Below are positions 11,360 to 23,662 of a stretch of 64,000 nt of DNA, piece by piece; the stretch's first letter is position 1; every line of letters starts with the position of its first letter. The stretch comes from Bimastos eiseni (lineage: Eukaryota; Annelida; Clitellata; Crassiclitellata; Lumbricidae): positions 14,754,874 to 14,818,873 of the forward strand of contig OY365807.1 of the NCBI GenBank assembly GCA_959347315.1, written 5' to 3'. Below the pieces are notes generated by a model that was not told the origin of the DNA, made no database searches, and was given only the letters and a program-made list of their open reading frames with translations. The position numbers and the translations under genes are program-made.

Positions 11360-12052
11360 CAGTGGCGCGTTTACCAATAGGCGCACCGGGCGCGCGCCTA
11401 GGACCCCCAAATCTCAGGGGCTCCCAAATGAATGAAAACATCAAATACAAAATGACGTCTCAGGGAGCACCCAAATGAAAGAAAAATTAAACACAACGTA
11501 ACATCTTAGAGGTCCCAGATGAATGAAAGCGTATTATACAAACTAACATCTCAGGAAGCCCAAAATGAATGACAAAATTTTCTTACAAAATAACATCTCA
11601 GGGACCCCCAAATGAATGAAAACATTTCATACAAATAACATGTCTCACGTTTGAAATGTTTTAAATATAATAATTTATATTCTCTACTTTTTTAGCTAAG
11701 CATTCACATGACAAGTGTATTGTGGTAATTCGTAATTGCTTTGTAAAGGGGAATATCAATTGACTCGATTTGCTGTGCTGGTAAAAGCCAAGGCCGCGTA
11801 TTATGAGCCTCTTCGCTTCCAGAAATTGGCTCACTGTTTAATTGAGTGAAATTTTAAAATAAAGTTGCTATTTCTATATCTGATGTGATATCTCAGACTC
11901 CCTGCCCGTCGTCACAAATCGTCACAGATGTATGACCCCTCCAATGGGTGCGTGACGTCATTTTATAGACGGGCCCCTCAGACTCTGTATAAATTCAGAG
12001 GGTCCTCAAAATGTTTGCGCCAAGGGCCCCGTTTTCTGTAAACGCGCCTCTG
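11360..12052. mobile_element. hAT-type non-autonomous transposon (693 bp)
   Basis: The ends are CAGTGGCGCGTTTAC at 11360 and its near inverse GTAAACGCGCCTCTG ending at 12052, flanked by a perfect 8 bp duplication, CTTCCTAG (11352-11359 and 12053-12060). TIRs beginning CAGTGGCG and an 8 bp duplication are hallmarks of hAT transposons. Inside (11395-11645) are five degenerate tandem units of about 55 bp, each with CTCAGGG, a CCCAAATGAATGAAA-like block and an ATAACAT block. There is no transposase frame, so it must depend on another element. Confidence 0.92.
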
Positions 12053-12937
12053 CTTCCTAGTGCTTATCAATTATCATCATCAAAGTTTTGTCTATCCTGT
12101 CTGTCAAAGGTACAGTAAGGTCTGTCAAACTGCATAATTGCTTGTCGAGAGACAGGCAGGTAGGCAGATTGCCAGACAGACTATAAGCCTAGACGAGAGT
12201 GCCGATTGCAGACAGACACACGCAGACAGACAGATAGACACCTGGGATGCCTTGTCCTAGTCTTTAGCCCGTTTCTGCAAGTCATAAATCAGCATTCATG
12301 TAGGTCCGTTTAGCCATACATATCTCTAGCAGGTGCTTGCGATTGACGTCATAGCACGCGTCTAATAGCGTCTTCTACGGCTAAGTATACACTTCAGATT
12401 ACGCAATATTTCGACAGTTCTTGTCGTTTGTTGGTCGTTGTGTGTCGTCAACTTCCCACATGCTGGCTTTTATAGTTGCTCGTGAATTTTATCTTAAGCG
12501 GAATAGGCCTCTATATTAGGTCGGCTATAGATATATAGATGCTTCTACACGCATGCCTGCATGCACGCATGGACGCAATCAGCCACCTGCTGCACGTGCG
12601 GCCCTCGCGTGATTTTAGAAAAGTGCCAAATAAACAAGGATAAATCATACTGATGCACAGGTGTGCATAGAAACAAAAATATCGTCTGCGATATATTATT
12701 TCGATCCGCAACTACCGAAATGTATGTTAAAATTAGCGTCCTTCCAAAGTTCACACGTGCATACAGCACGCATACAGACCATGCATACAGCAGCTATAAT
12801 GTACCAATGGCGCAGAACAATTGAGAAGAAAGCAGGTTCAAGGTCTCTACACAGTAACTGCCTCAGACATGGTTCGAATCCGTATCGGTAGGCCTACACT
12901 TCGCGTTGCAGGCAGGGTTCTATAACCAGTCGGACAC

Positions 12938-13115
12938 AGGTGTAACAAGGTTTTGAAAATTGGGGGTCTTGATTTCTAAACAAAAATTCCCCACTTTTTG
13001 AATTTTGCCCCCTAGAAATGTGAAAAATTGGGGGGGGGGTAATTGTCTTAACAAAGGTCATCCTATCATAATTACTCCATAGAAATAAGAAATGTAAGAC
13101 GCTTTTAAAGTATAC
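12938..13115. mobile_element. Diverged hAT-type MITE, same family as 18742-19043
   Basis: Shares with the MITE at 18742 the order CAGGTGTAACAAGGTTTTGAAAA, then a CCCC-rich block after an ATTT run, then GAAAAATTGGGGG and GTCTTAACAAAGGTCAT. The right end is worn and no target duplication is visible. Confidence 0.55.
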
Positions 13116-13564
13116 ACTATAAAGTAGGCCTACTATTTTGTACAATGTACAGTAAGGTTACATGCAAATTTATCTTTTCCATAATCATGAGGCTTGTAGC
13201 ATGGTCATTGCAACAGCGCATGGGCTGGATGCCAAATTAATTTCGGCTTTAACTTGCTGCAAGATTCATGTCAACGCATAAGTTATTTAGATCTAATATT
13301 TGATATGCATGTATATAGACATTTCTCTAGCGCCTTCACAATTACTTACTTAATATGCCGGAGTTTTGATTAGGATTTCACGTTTAATCAATGACTACAA
13401 ATAACTATGTGGTCATAACTTCATAAGATAGTCGGGTACATTTGGCTGGTGATAACAAATCAAATGTCAAAATTCAATAGGCAGGTTCTTAATTGGTTAA
13501 AAATGTCGGGATATAGGTGGAAGAACAGTACTTGAGCTAACCGTGAGATTGCTACTTACAACAT

Positions 13565-14300
13565 AATTTCCATGGCCTCTGCATATCAAATCAAGTCAAA
13601 TCGTTTATCTTTGTAATCAACAAAAATAGAATATACAATCAAATTACAATCATTATGGTTGATAGCGGCCACAAGGAAAGGCCCCGAAGGTATCAAAACG
13701 ATCCCGCTAGTAGGGACACCTACGTACAATTTAAGACAAGCACGGACGACAATACAGTAATTAAATATAAGTTAATATGCACATGAGTCATAACTAAAAT
13801 TAACAAAAGTTATCAAATTAAAATATGCAGTTCACCATGAAGTTAATTATTTTTCTACCAAGTAGGTGCGCAGCTTGTTCTTAAAAGACAGATGAGAGGC
13901 TGATTGTCTAATTTCGTTTGGAATTTCATTCCAAATTCCAGCACCACTAGATTTAATTGAGAACAGAAGATTGTCAGTTCTGGCACAGACCTTTCTATAG
14001 TTGCAAGAATTTGTAGTAAGGTAAGAATGAGTTTCTGAGGCAAGAATAAAATAATCTTTATATACATGAGGTAGGAGCCCTTGACTATATCTGTACATAA
14101 ATACACCAGTTTGAAAAGTCCAGATATGGTCGAGTTGTAGTACTCTGAATTGATAACATGGCGGCTTACTATGAGATCCATAAGCAGCAACAGCCACAAT
14201 AGTGACAATACGGATCACTCGTTTTTGTAATGTAACCAATTTCTGTAATCGGGTTGCATAGGTTGAGGCCCAGACTAGATTTCAGTATGCTAAGTACGGA
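13565..14300 (-). mobile_element. LINE remnant, C-terminal end (CR1/Jockey-like)
   Basis: The minus strand from 14295 encodes a nearly intact end of a LINE polyprotein. It starts NLVWASTYATRLQKLVTLQ, passes through LQKRVIRIVT and MYRYSQGLLPHVY, has a YLTTNSCNYRKV segment matching the usual H-x-TR box, then AGIWNEIPNEIRQ and a closing FKNKLRTYLVEK. This is the standard layout downstream of the RT thumb. About 130 codons are open, with a stop just before them (YLAY*NLVW). The 13565-13840 part is its likely 3' UTR. It belongs to the same broad family as the outer LINE at 57.9-60.9 kb. Confidence 0.8.
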
Positions 14301-14534
14301 TATACACCTCTGCTCGGGATACGATTTTTGTCATACTCAGACTGCAAAAAAATGGAAGTCATGTCGACTCATGTGTCAGGATTGTAGACACGGGCCGGAT
14401 GATGGATGATGAAGAAAGACCAGAAAGACTTGCTCCACACAAGTCTTCCATGCTAGGAACTTCTAATTATAGCGGAGTCGGCTAGTTGGTTCCAACAGAC
14501 ATATCCAATCAAATGTGTATCTTAACTTGGTTTA

Positions 14535-16466
14535 CTAATCATTATTGTCGGTACTCGCGATCTCCCTGCGGTATCTCTTCTTGATTGTCCTATGGTCTTT
14601 CGATGAATATTCTTATTGGCTGCCTACGTCGGTCATAGTTACTCCCGCCGTTTTCGAGAAGTCTATATTCACTTGCGTGTCTGATCGCAATATCTTTACT
14701 CGCGGTTTCCCCGCGGTGTCTGAATTTGGTTTACTAATCATTATATTGTCGGTACTCGCGGTTTTCCAGCGGTATCTCTTCTTGATTGTCTTACCATCTT
14801 TCGGTAATTATTCTTCTTGGCTACCTAAAGTGGTCATAGTTACTCCCACCGTTTTCCAGAAGTCTATATTCACTTGCGCGTCTGATCGCAATGCCTTTAT
14901 TCGCGGTTTCTCCGCGTATCTCAACTTTAGTTACTAAACTTAATATCTGTACTTGCGGTGTCCCCGCAGTAGGTCTTCTTGAATATCTAGTTGCAATATC
15001 TTGATTCGCGGTTTCCCCGCTAGGCTTCTACTTGCGAGATTAGCCGCAGAAGCTCTTCTTGTGGATCTAACTACATAATCTCTTTTCGGGGAGTTCCTCG
15101 AAAGATCTGACTGTGGTTGGTTTCGGTGTATAAGAGACAGAGAACAATTGCTTCGGAGAAAGTAATTATAATACAGGTCTGTGTGAAACAGAAAGGTAAC
15201 GTGGTGGCACTTACCTCGGGTACCTGTGAGAGAATCGAGCCCGAAGACTCCAAAACGAAGCTTACGAGAGTCGGTGCGTTACCGTTGACAAAGGTTACGA
15301 GTACAGAAATAATTATAAGATGGGAAGATAAACTCAGACCAAGTAAGTTCAGGCATATGACAAGCTGGGTAATTGGTTTTCCCAGATAATAAGAGATGAA
15401 CACAGACCGAGAAATATACTGATACGTGAAAGTCTGTGTAGTCGGAAACTCAGATTAGAAGGAGAACAAGCAGACCCAAGACAGTGATCCATACATGTAC
15501 GTCTGAGTAGTGGGTTCCATATAATGACCAAGAATTAATCGATACGAGTACGTTTGGGTAGTCGGGTACCCAGGTGAATACACATTTGCTTGTCGCGACA
15601 CAGTTCTAAGAGCTAACTGAAGTGCGAGGTCGGGCCCCTCATGCGTAGGTCGAATCGAAGATGTGTGTAGTTAGCGAAGGTTAGGCCTATAGACATAAGA
15701 CCTTCACTATCAGAGTCCATGAATACCATACCATTGTCAGTTTTAGCGAAGCAGAATATATCGCTGTGTTCGGGAGAAACTGCCAACACAGAGGACAAGA
15801 AAGAAAACTTACTTCTTCAATTGTGGTGCATGACAAAATATGCGTGTGTCACCGGTATGCCGTACACGGAAGTGGACTGAGAAGACATGTGATGAGCGGA
15901 AGACGTGGTAGATAAGTGGCTAGGATGACATGACGAAGAGCTGTGCAACTATTATTGTCTATGAGTACAAGACATAGTGTTAGCTACTGATACTTGTCTA
16001 GGCCGAAGTGACTTAGAGAGTGGTTATAAGTATTTCTGGACCTCGTAGCTTAAGAGAGCGTTTGGCGATAGTTTCAGAGTCACAAGATGCTGAATGGTAC
16101 GACATCAGGTACAGAGGAAGTAGAGGCTAGTGGCTAGGAAGGTAGGCGAGGCGAGAAAGACTCCTTCCGATAAGATTACGAAGCCTGTTTTGAGTACGTC
16201 CATCCTCAGTACGTTGCCCATCCGGCGACCGCGGAATAGGCAGAGTCAGACCTCGTGGCTAATTCGAACGGTGTTACCTTTCTTCGAGAATAAGCCCATT
16301 CTTAATCTTTCCTGGTGAGAGCGATCATCCTGGTAGATATAGAGAGCAACCGTTTGGCATTGAGATTTGATAAGGAAATGACTCTGCTGACTCCAAACGT
16401 GTTCGTGGGCTGGAATCGTCGCTGTCCGAGAGAGCTAGTTAGGCGTCTGGGAGGCAGAACGCCACA
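14535..16466 (-). mobile_element. Hairpin-array element, copy B (inverted, 3'-truncated)
   Basis: Its 5' end is the CGCCACA at 16460-16466 read on the other strand. From there it follows copies A and C in reverse complement: a conserved head, the MVF(T/M)D(S/T)DSEGL frame near 15700, the GTGTATAAGAGACAGAG block near 15130, and hairpins from 15050 down to 14540. About 0.8 kb of interior present in A and C is missing between 15300 and 15590, and the other terminus (TATA, AATAAA, CGCCACA) is absent. It is therefore truncated or internally rearranged. Confidence 0.75.
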
Positions 16467-16544
16467 GAAATAACTAAAAATGCGGGGAAAAAAAATTATA
16501 AAATTTTCTCATATTTTTATTTTCCATTTCTTATTTTTTAATTT

Positions 16545-17000
16545 TAATTTCTTTTATTTTATAGGTTGAATAAACCGGCTGAAATATGAATGGACTGTCT
16601 GATAGGCTGCTTGACGAATGCACGGAGTGACGACTGACTGTGCCTGCAGATTGACGATCGTCATGGATGGATGGATGATTGCACTGGATAGACTGACGGT
16701 CGGATGCGATGGAACAAACTGTGTTGATCGGTTGGGATCGGTTAGGACGGACGTAGGAACAGATCGACAGTTTATGGACAGAACAGCGGACAGCTGAATG
16801 GATGGACAGACGCTCGGTCGAACGAGCTAACGGTCTGGAGAACGGACTTGCAACATGGGTGAAAGGACTGACGGACGGTTGAACGAAGGACACGGACTAC
16901 GGACTGACGGATGGTTGAACGAAGGACTGACCTTTCGTCAGATGATGGACTGACTGGATTGGTCTTTAGGACTCGATAAGAGGAGACAAGACTAAACCCA
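16545..17000. repeat. Degenerate GACTGACGGATGG-like repeat
   Basis: Loose tandem repeats with recurring GACTGACGG, GGATGGATG and GGTTGAACGAAGGAC words; the last 35-40 bp unit is clearly duplicated near 16870-16930. The minus-strand frames over it (Ser/Arg/His-rich) have no recognisable motif. Confidence 0.7.
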
Positions 17001-17386
17001 GAAAAATGGAATGGCACAATCAGACAAAAGATGCAACTTGTGTCAAGGTAGAGTTTTACCTCTATCATTATCTGTCAAGGTTCAATCTTGTGTGTTTAGT
17101 GTATGATATAGTATGCAAGGTGTGTGCCTTAACTTTAGCCAAGTCTGTAACTGGATATTTTTTAAGTTTATCAATGATAATGGAAATTGAAGAATCGCAG
17201 ATTACGAGGTGTTCTAGGAGCAGTTGTTGACAAGTCTTGTAATTCGCAGAAGGTGGCGAACCCCACAAGTTTTGGCGAGCTGTGCAATGTGGGAAGAGAT
17301 CGAGGGGATGCAACCGTTTCTTCCGGGACTTTGAACTCGTCAAGAAATCCAGCCAGAAGCCTTCGTCACGGGTGAGTTAATTTCCC

Positions 17387-18045
17387 CATCTGCAGTTATA
17401 TGACGCATTTCCTGGGCTACGCCATCAGCGATATGTTACAATGGCAAATCTTCAGAGTTTTGTGTTTACTCTTGGCCGAACTACTTTGTTTAGCAATTTC
17501 ATTTTGCATGCATGTTGTGATGTCTACGTTGCAAAATTATCTTTAGTTTTTTTTATATTTCCGCAACTTTCTGTGCTCTGCTCTTTTCTGCCTGATAATT
17601 TTTTTCTGATATTTAACATTTAAGCTTATGTGCGTATGTTTGGCTGTTTTCCCGTATATATTTAAGAGGAAGCTCAATATAGCACTTTATAAAAGTAAGC
17701 TTGCTTTTATTTGTAGTAGTATTTCACCATCTGCAATTATATAGCGCAATTCCGGTGCTACGCCATATGCGATATTTTGCAATGGCCAATCATCAGAGTT
17801 TTGCGTTTACTCTTGGCCGAACTACTTTGTTTAGCAGTTTCATTTTGTATGCTGTGATGTCTACGTTCCAAAATCATTTTTAGTATTTTTTGATATTTCT
17901 GCAACTTTTTGTGCTCTGCTCTTTTCTGCTGTAATAATTTTTTCTGATTATTTAATATAGGGTTATTTGCGTACGTTGGGCTGTTTGCCTTTATGTGTTT
18001 AAGAGGAAACTTAATATATAGCACGTTTTATAAGTAAGCTTGCTT
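17387..18045. repeat. Tandem duplication, period 341 bp
   Basis: The sequence from CATCTGCAGTTATAT at 17387 recurs from CATCTGCAATTATAT at 17728 and stays alignable to about 18045 (GGAAGCTCAATATAGCACTTT against GGAAACTTAATATATAGCAC). Both copies contain an open stretch translating MAN-QSF-FTLGRTTLFS, but stops and frame breaks follow, so I do not call a gene. Confidence 0.85.
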
Positions 18046-18382
18046 CACAAAAGAGATTAAGGCTGTAGCCCAGAGTCCACTCTGGTTCTTTTTATTACCC
18101 TCTTTTCTCTAAATTGGCTTGCGTAAAGTTTGTCATGAACGTTAGATTGTCGATTCGTGGGAGCTGTTTCAACTCTTATTTCGGTATGTTTCCGTTGACT
18201 TAGAGAGCTAAAATTTTGCACAAATGTCACGCTTGCATGACAATGCAATATATCAAATTTTTATGGACATAAAACTAAAAAATTGATAGAATAAATTTTA
18301 AAAAATGCACAATATTAAATATCGTTTACCCACGAACGAGTCCTCCTTGACGAGTTCCACTCTGGCAAGTTTACATCATAAA

Positions 18383-18606
18383 TGTGTGGCACGGTGGCTG
18401 AGTGGTTGGAGCGGTCGGCCCGTAACACTCAGTGTGCGCTGAGTGAGCGGGTTCGACCCTCTTCTGGGACGTCAGTCACTTTGTGTTGGGACCTTGAGCA
18501 AGTCCTTCGTGCAGAACTATTGCTCTGCATTGCAACTGCAATATCGTCGAGGCGTGTGCACTTCTAAGCAAGAAGATGTTGGAAGAAGGGCGATATAAAA
18601 TTTAAA
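18383..18606 (+). mobile_element. tRNA-derived SINE, copy 1
   Basis: A polymerase III A box (TGGCTGAGTGG, 18395-18405) and B box (GGTTCGACCC, 18450-18459) sit in a tRNA-Leu/Ser-like head. A body with GGGACCTTGAGCAAGTCCTT and TTGCTCTGCATTGCAACTGCA follows, ending in GGGCGATATAAAATT. The copy at 44255-44440 shares head and body, which establishes the family within the window. The extra bases between the boxes are a duplicated CTCAGTGTGCGCTGAGTGAG stretch. Confidence 0.88.
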
Positions 18607-18741
18607 AAATGTCAATTTCGATTTCAATAAATGATCTCTTAAGGAAATGGATCGATTGCGCCATCTACCTGATTACCAAAAGTCCAGAAAAATACAAATT
18701 TTTACTTTCACTTGTAGTAACCTTTAATGGATGGATGGGTG

Positions 18742-19043
18742 CAGAGGTGGAAAAAGGTTTTGAAAAGTGGGGACGCATAATTTCTATAATATTGCGCGAA
18801 GCGCCAAAATATTTGTTTACCCTCACTGTTTGAATTGAGGGCAATTCGAAAAGTGAATTGCCCCCCCCCCCAGAAATTTGAAAAACGGGGGCACACATTA
18901 TCTTAACAAAAGTCGTCATATTAAAAAGCCATTGGAGAAACGTAAAAAAGAAACGATTTCGGGGGGTACATGGGGGGGGAGGCATTGAGCACTAAACCTG
19001 GAGGGGCTTTGCCCCCCCCAGTTTTGAAACTTTTACACCCCTG
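18742..19043. mobile_element. hAT-type MITE (302 bp)
   Basis: Ends CAGAGGTGGAAAAAGG and TTTTACACCCCTG are imperfect inverted repeats. The flanks GATGGGTG (18734-18741) and GATGGATG (19044-19051) match at 7 of 8 bases, as expected for an old 8 bp target duplication. The interior has C- and G-homopolymer runs and no coding potential. The 106-codon minus-strand frame over it is incidental. Confidence 0.82.
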
Positions 19044-19051
19044 GATGGATG

Positions 19052-19740
19052 GCTGGGTTGGTGAATAGGTGAGTCGATTGATGTGGAATGAATGGATGGA
19101 ACGAATAAATCGAATAAATGAATGTATGAACGAGGCAACGGCAATGAAGACTAGCGATATGTGAGTTCAACACTTCGCCTAATCAAGTGGTACAGCTGCA
19201 AAGAGGTTCCCGTTTGTCGTTCTACAATCGACACAATTACTTGTGGTTGAAATGGTCACCATACATGGAGCAAAACATGGTCAACAAACGGTAATATGCA
19301 CTATGTTCTTGTTCTTTCAGGCATTCGAAGACTGGAGCAGCACAGGAAGCAAGGTCGGATGGGTCACACAGCAGGAGAAAAAGAGGTAACGTGTTTTTTA
19401 TTTGCCCTTTTTGTGATCACCATGGAGGCTACTGGTGGCAGAAATGGTGGTCGTGCGAAGGGCGAAAGATGGGCCACTAATGCCAACATGCACCTTTCAG
19501 ATACTCTTGCAGGTGTTCAATGACTGGAGCAAGAGTTGTACGCGAGGCGTCCTCTCGATGCAGACGACGATCACCTGAATCGCTGGTCCTCCCCTCATCA
19601 CAGGTGCCGTAGATTGGAGATCTAGATTGGAGGAGTCTCTGGTACGGCTGGTAGTAAGGCCATGCAGAGAGTTAAAGCGTAGGTCACTATTGCCCATCTT
19701 TGCCGTGTAATTATTCTTTCAGGTCGTCTTGGAGGTGTAG
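19052..19740. other. Intergenic, no firm gene
   Basis: Two stretches near 19310-19345 and 19496-19545 each combine a pyrimidine tract plus CAG with an F-(E/N)-D-W-S coding pattern (TTCGAAGACTGGAGC and TTCAATGACTGGAGC). They could be duplicated small exons but each closes quickly, so I do not call them. Confidence 0.4.
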
Positions 19741-19744
19741 GAAT

Positions 19745-20215
19745 GTTATATTCTTTCAGATTTTATTGTTTCAGGTTTTATTGTTTCAGGTTTTATTGTT
19801 TCAGATTTTATTCTTTCAGGTTTTCTTGGAGGGGTAGGAATGCTTTATTATTTCAGCTTTATTATTTCAGACTTACTTTTCTTATTAAGGAAAGGAATGA
19901 TTTATTCCTGAGATTTTATTATGGGGAGGAATGATTTATTCTTTTAGGTTTTATCATGGGGAGGAATGATTTATTCATGTTGGTTTTATTATGGGGAGGA
20001 ATTACTTATTTTTAGGTTTTATTATGGAGAGGAATGATTTATTTTTAGGTTCTATTATGGGGAGCAATGATTCATTCCTGTAGGTTTTGTTATGGAGAAG
20101 AATGATTTATTTTTAAATTTTATTATGGGGAGGAATGATTTATTTTTAAATTTTATTATGGGGAGGAATGATTTTATTTTTAGGTTTTATTATGGGAAGG
20201 AATGATTTATTCTTT
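19745..20215. repeat. Two adjoining minisatellites, TTTCAGGTTTTATTG and GGGGAGGAATGATTTATT
   Basis: Units of about 15-16 bp (19750-19830) merge into about eight units of 30-40 bp built on TTTTATTATGGGGAGGAATGATTTATT (19905-20215). The second unit appears to be the first with an added purine-rich block. Confidence 0.92.
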
Positions 20216-20229
20216 TTGCCGAAATTTTT

Positions 20230-21220
20230 TTCCGATGTTAGAACGTTTTTCGTGCGACGTTTTTCGTTCGGTCGGTTTTCCGCTCGGCCTTGCGTTCGAC
20301 CGACAGTTTATTTTGCTGTCTCTATTAGTTGTCTAATTTGCTGTCTATTTAGTTGTTAATTTTGCTGATTGCTTAGTTGTCTATTTTGCTGTCTGTTTTT
20401 GCTGTCTAATGAATGAATGAATGCACTTATCATACGAATTACTGATACGGTAAGGTCTCATACTTGCATTATACCTGTCAACTGTTACAATTTAAAAATG
20501 TACTTTTCTTGCTTTCCCTGCAGCAAAATTACTAATAACCTCGTCAAAGTTAATTGTGCTTGTCAAAGAGCGTCCAACTGAAAGAATTGCTAAATTGGAT
20601 TATAGTGATTCTCTAATTGTGGGTCTTAAGTAGGTTTTAATTGGGTTATTTAATTAGTTTTAGTTTTGAAAATTGAAATTCTGTTTAGGCAATAACTCTT
20701 TCATCAACCCAGATCCTAATTAAGATAATAAATCCAACTTCTATTTAAGTTAGATTTCGATTGTGAATCCAACCTTTCATTAATTTATTCATCGCTCAAA
20801 GTAGGCAAAAACGTCTTTCATTACTCAAATTTCTGTTTCATAAAACTTTATTTGCATCAATACATGGTGCATTTTGCAAGTTTTTTCATAAATCAAATTT
20901 ATATTTAAGCAGAGATTGTCCTTAATTAATCCAACTTTTTACTTAGGAAAGAATGAGTTTTCATCAATCTAAGAATTTGCGCATAATCATAATTCAAATT
21001 TTATTTCATTTTATAGGTGCGAAAGTCATGGCAAGATAGACAGAGGCGGCATTGCCATTTTGCAGCGTATCGATTGACACTAGATGCCATTCGATGGTCC
21101 TTAAGTATATCGTATATGTTACTTTTAAGTCGAGAAATAGCAAAAAACTTTAGGTTTAGACAAGAGCAGCAAGAATATTGAAAAGTGCAAGTTATAGAAA
21201 ACTAATTTTTTATTTTTTTC
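20230..21220. other. AT-rich intergenic, no supported feature
   Basis: Apart from a GTTGTCTAATTTGCTGTCT run near 20330-20410 and a short GAAT run at 20410, nothing is recognisable on either strand. Confidence 0.5.
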
Positions 21221-21224
21221 CCGA

Positions 21225-21294
21225 AAATGCCGCCCCTATTACATGTACCGCCTGGGGCGGTTCGCCCCCTCGCCCTCCCTCGCTACGCCACTGC
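21225..21294. mobile_element. Solitary terminus of a hAT-like element
   Basis: The right edge read in reverse starts CAGTGGCGTAGCGAGGG, a common hAT terminal repeat, followed by GC-rich sequence. No partner end with the same duplication was found to the left; a CAGAGGCGGCATTGCC string at 21040 may be a worn partner. Confidence 0.5.
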
Positions 21295-21667
21295 TCCAAT
21301 GTGTATTCTTACTACTGTCTCCTTTCACTTACCTTTGTCGTTATGGAGTTTATTTTCATTCCATATTCAGATGATGTTTAGTTCAGTCTATCTACCTTCG
21401 TTAGACCTTTGCGTCGTTTTGCCAACATTGCCTGGTCATCTTCAATCTCAGCGTCTTGATCCATCTTCCTCCTACTTTTATAGCCTTCTCCAGATCCTGT
21501 ACACTGGTTCATTTAATAAAATAATTACCAGCAACAGATAATATATGGTTCTGTTAATTAATGATTGATTGTACTGTTATGCATGAGGTATGTGGATTAT
21601 CAAATGGTAAGAAGTGGAATGCATGGTAGTAAAATTGCGGGAATGCAGTAACTCATTAAATTTTTAG

Positions 21668-21742
21668 TTGGGGGTCGCCACAACTTTGGCAATATCATCA
21701 AGGGGTCGCAGGACTAAAAAGGTCGAGAACCGCTGCTCTATC
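21668..21742. mobile_element. Solitary terminus of a second hAT-like element
   Basis: In reverse complement it reads CAGCGGTTCTCGACCTTTTT, then AGTCCTGCGACCCC, a terminal pattern shared by many animal hAT non-autonomous elements. Only one end is present. Confidence 0.5.
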
Positions 21743-21946
21743 GCCTTCCGCCGTACTGTTTGTGTTTAGCGTTTTACTGTTAAAATCCGTGAGAAAGCAG
21801 AGCTTGAGGATAAATTGAAAGAAGTCGAGTCGCTGACGGTCCAGTTCGTCTTCCGCGTCTTTGTGTTGTGCAGTGCAAAAATATAATTAGTCTTTTTTTC
21901 TGGAAAACGTAAAGTGATTGTCGTCGGAATACTACATAAGAGTCCA

Positions 21947-22407
21947 TCCACATATTACGTACGCAAAAAGATCGGATTTTCGGACCCTCCCTCTGTTGCA
22001 CCGCGTACATCTCGTGGACCCCTCCGCGTACGTATATCTGAGTTCCATCCCGCCATTGCAAAGGCTAAATAGCTAAAGACATCTATAAGACATTTATTTT
22101 ACCTATTCCTTTTGTTAAGCATCATATTTGACAGCTTAAATTTGTCAACTGTTACGAAGAAATAAAACACTAACAACACTTGCATTTTGAAAAGTTTTAA
22201 TGTTGCATAAAATTGATTATGCAGGTATATAGTTTGTGGTTGGGGTTACAGTTATGATTTCAATATTCCGTATTGTGGACGTCATAATTAGACAGTTATA
22301 TTTGCGTACGTACATATTTCCTGGACCCCCGCTCCACCGTACGCACCCATGCGCAAAATCGCCGAAATTCGAAGCCCCTCCCCCTCGTTGCGTACGTAAT
22401 ATGTGGA
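21947..22407. mobile_element. TIR element with 20 bp perfect inverted ends (461 bp)
   Basis: TCCACATATTACGTACGCAA at 21947 is the exact reverse complement of the 20 bases ending at 22407. Secondary copies of the GCGTACGTA word occur inside, near 22024 and 22300-22312, so the termini have internal echoes. No transposase frame and no clear target duplication. Superfamily unassigned. Confidence 0.8.
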
Positions 22408-22409
22408 CA

Positions 22410-23570
22410 GTCTTTACTCCTGTTTTGCTTTTTTTAAATAAATTTGCTGCCTCTTTTCTATTTAAAGTTTGAATGTTACGCCGTTGTTCTCTTAGGACGA
22501 GACTATTGTAGGCCTATAGGATAGTTCACTGTGAAAAGTCTATGATTCTGGAGATCACCATATCATGAACACAGTGCATGTCCTCTGCACACTACGGCTA
22601 CGCTGTATCCACCCTTTACAGAAAAATCTGCTATGCCACTCGTTTTCTAATCATCCCGGAATGGGACAATCCCCTAGTATGCTAACCTACACATAGGCCT
22701 AACTTAACCATTGTGCCACTGCTTTAATAATGTTAGTTACAGTAGGACCTACAGTGCGCCATGTTCTTGTTCTTTCAGTTGCTCTTGTGGTGATCCAGAG
22801 CTTTAAACAACAAAACCGCGCAGCTGAAGGCTATGAAAATCGTGTTTATAGTCGCTCCATTGGCGGTTTCTTGCCTGGGCAGCCCGCCGCCAGCATACCA
22901 GTCTTGGACCTCTTTAAAAAAATGTTTTATGATTAGTGACCATGCAAGCACTGTTGGCTAGGGAGCCAGTGAAGGACCTCTAGACAAGGCTGGCAGCACA
23001 TTTACTAACCGATAAGGCCTATTAGCGGGGACACTTAGGCTAAAACCTGAATTCTCATCGATTTTGGTCATGTCCAAAGATGGAACGTTACCTCGCCGCA
23101 AAACCTCTTCAAAATTTGCCTTAAGATGACCTTAAATGTCAATTGAACGACAATAGACTTTTAAGCGCATATAAAATACGATGTTTTGAAATACGATTTT
23201 GTAATCTATAGATACGTAATGCATTTGCTATGTAAACGCGACATTCTATGCCTTTATCGCCAGATGGCGAGCCTGCAATGCCATGGACTGCCATTTTCTG
23301 GTACACGTTAACGTCGTTCTACAGGCACTTTCCGGTCTTGCGTATCACGGAGTCTTTGATGTGTAGGCCTAACTAATGAATGGAGGAAACCACGGTGTAA
23401 GATATTTGACGCCATGGAGGAAACTAAAGGCGTATGCAGGAGTATAGTGTTAAGTAGAATGTATTTTTATGAAGTGATCACGAAGTATATACATTTTCAA
23501 ATAGATCTAGTTACTTGTGCGCTATAAGCAGGCGATCTCGCTTAACATGTGGGGACACTCAATGAGAGGA
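22410..23570. other. Intergenic, no supported gene
   Basis: A 68-codon plus-strand frame at 22730 follows a TTGTTCTTTCAG acceptor-like string, but it has no recognisable motif or partner exon. Confidence 0.45.
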
Positions 23571-23574
23571 GTAG

Positions 23575-23662
23575 GAAATGTGGGAGGCACACGTATAAAC
23601 TGTCCCTCTGTGTAAAAGGTGGGGAACTTGTCCCCCTTCGCCCCCCTGAATCGCCGCCCATG
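23575..23662 (-). mobile_element. MITE fragment shared with 53667-53815
   Basis: In reverse complement, CATGGGCGGCGATTCAGGGG, a GAAGGGGGACAAGT core and a CCCCACCTTTTACACAGAGGGA block match the order found at 53667-53730. The shared order in two unlinked places shows a dispersed repeat; ends are not defined. Confidence 0.6.

Noticed and set aside
12840..12895. Possible tRNA (GGTTCGAATCC B box at about 12870)
   Set aside because: No matching A box at the right distance and no closing acceptor stem.
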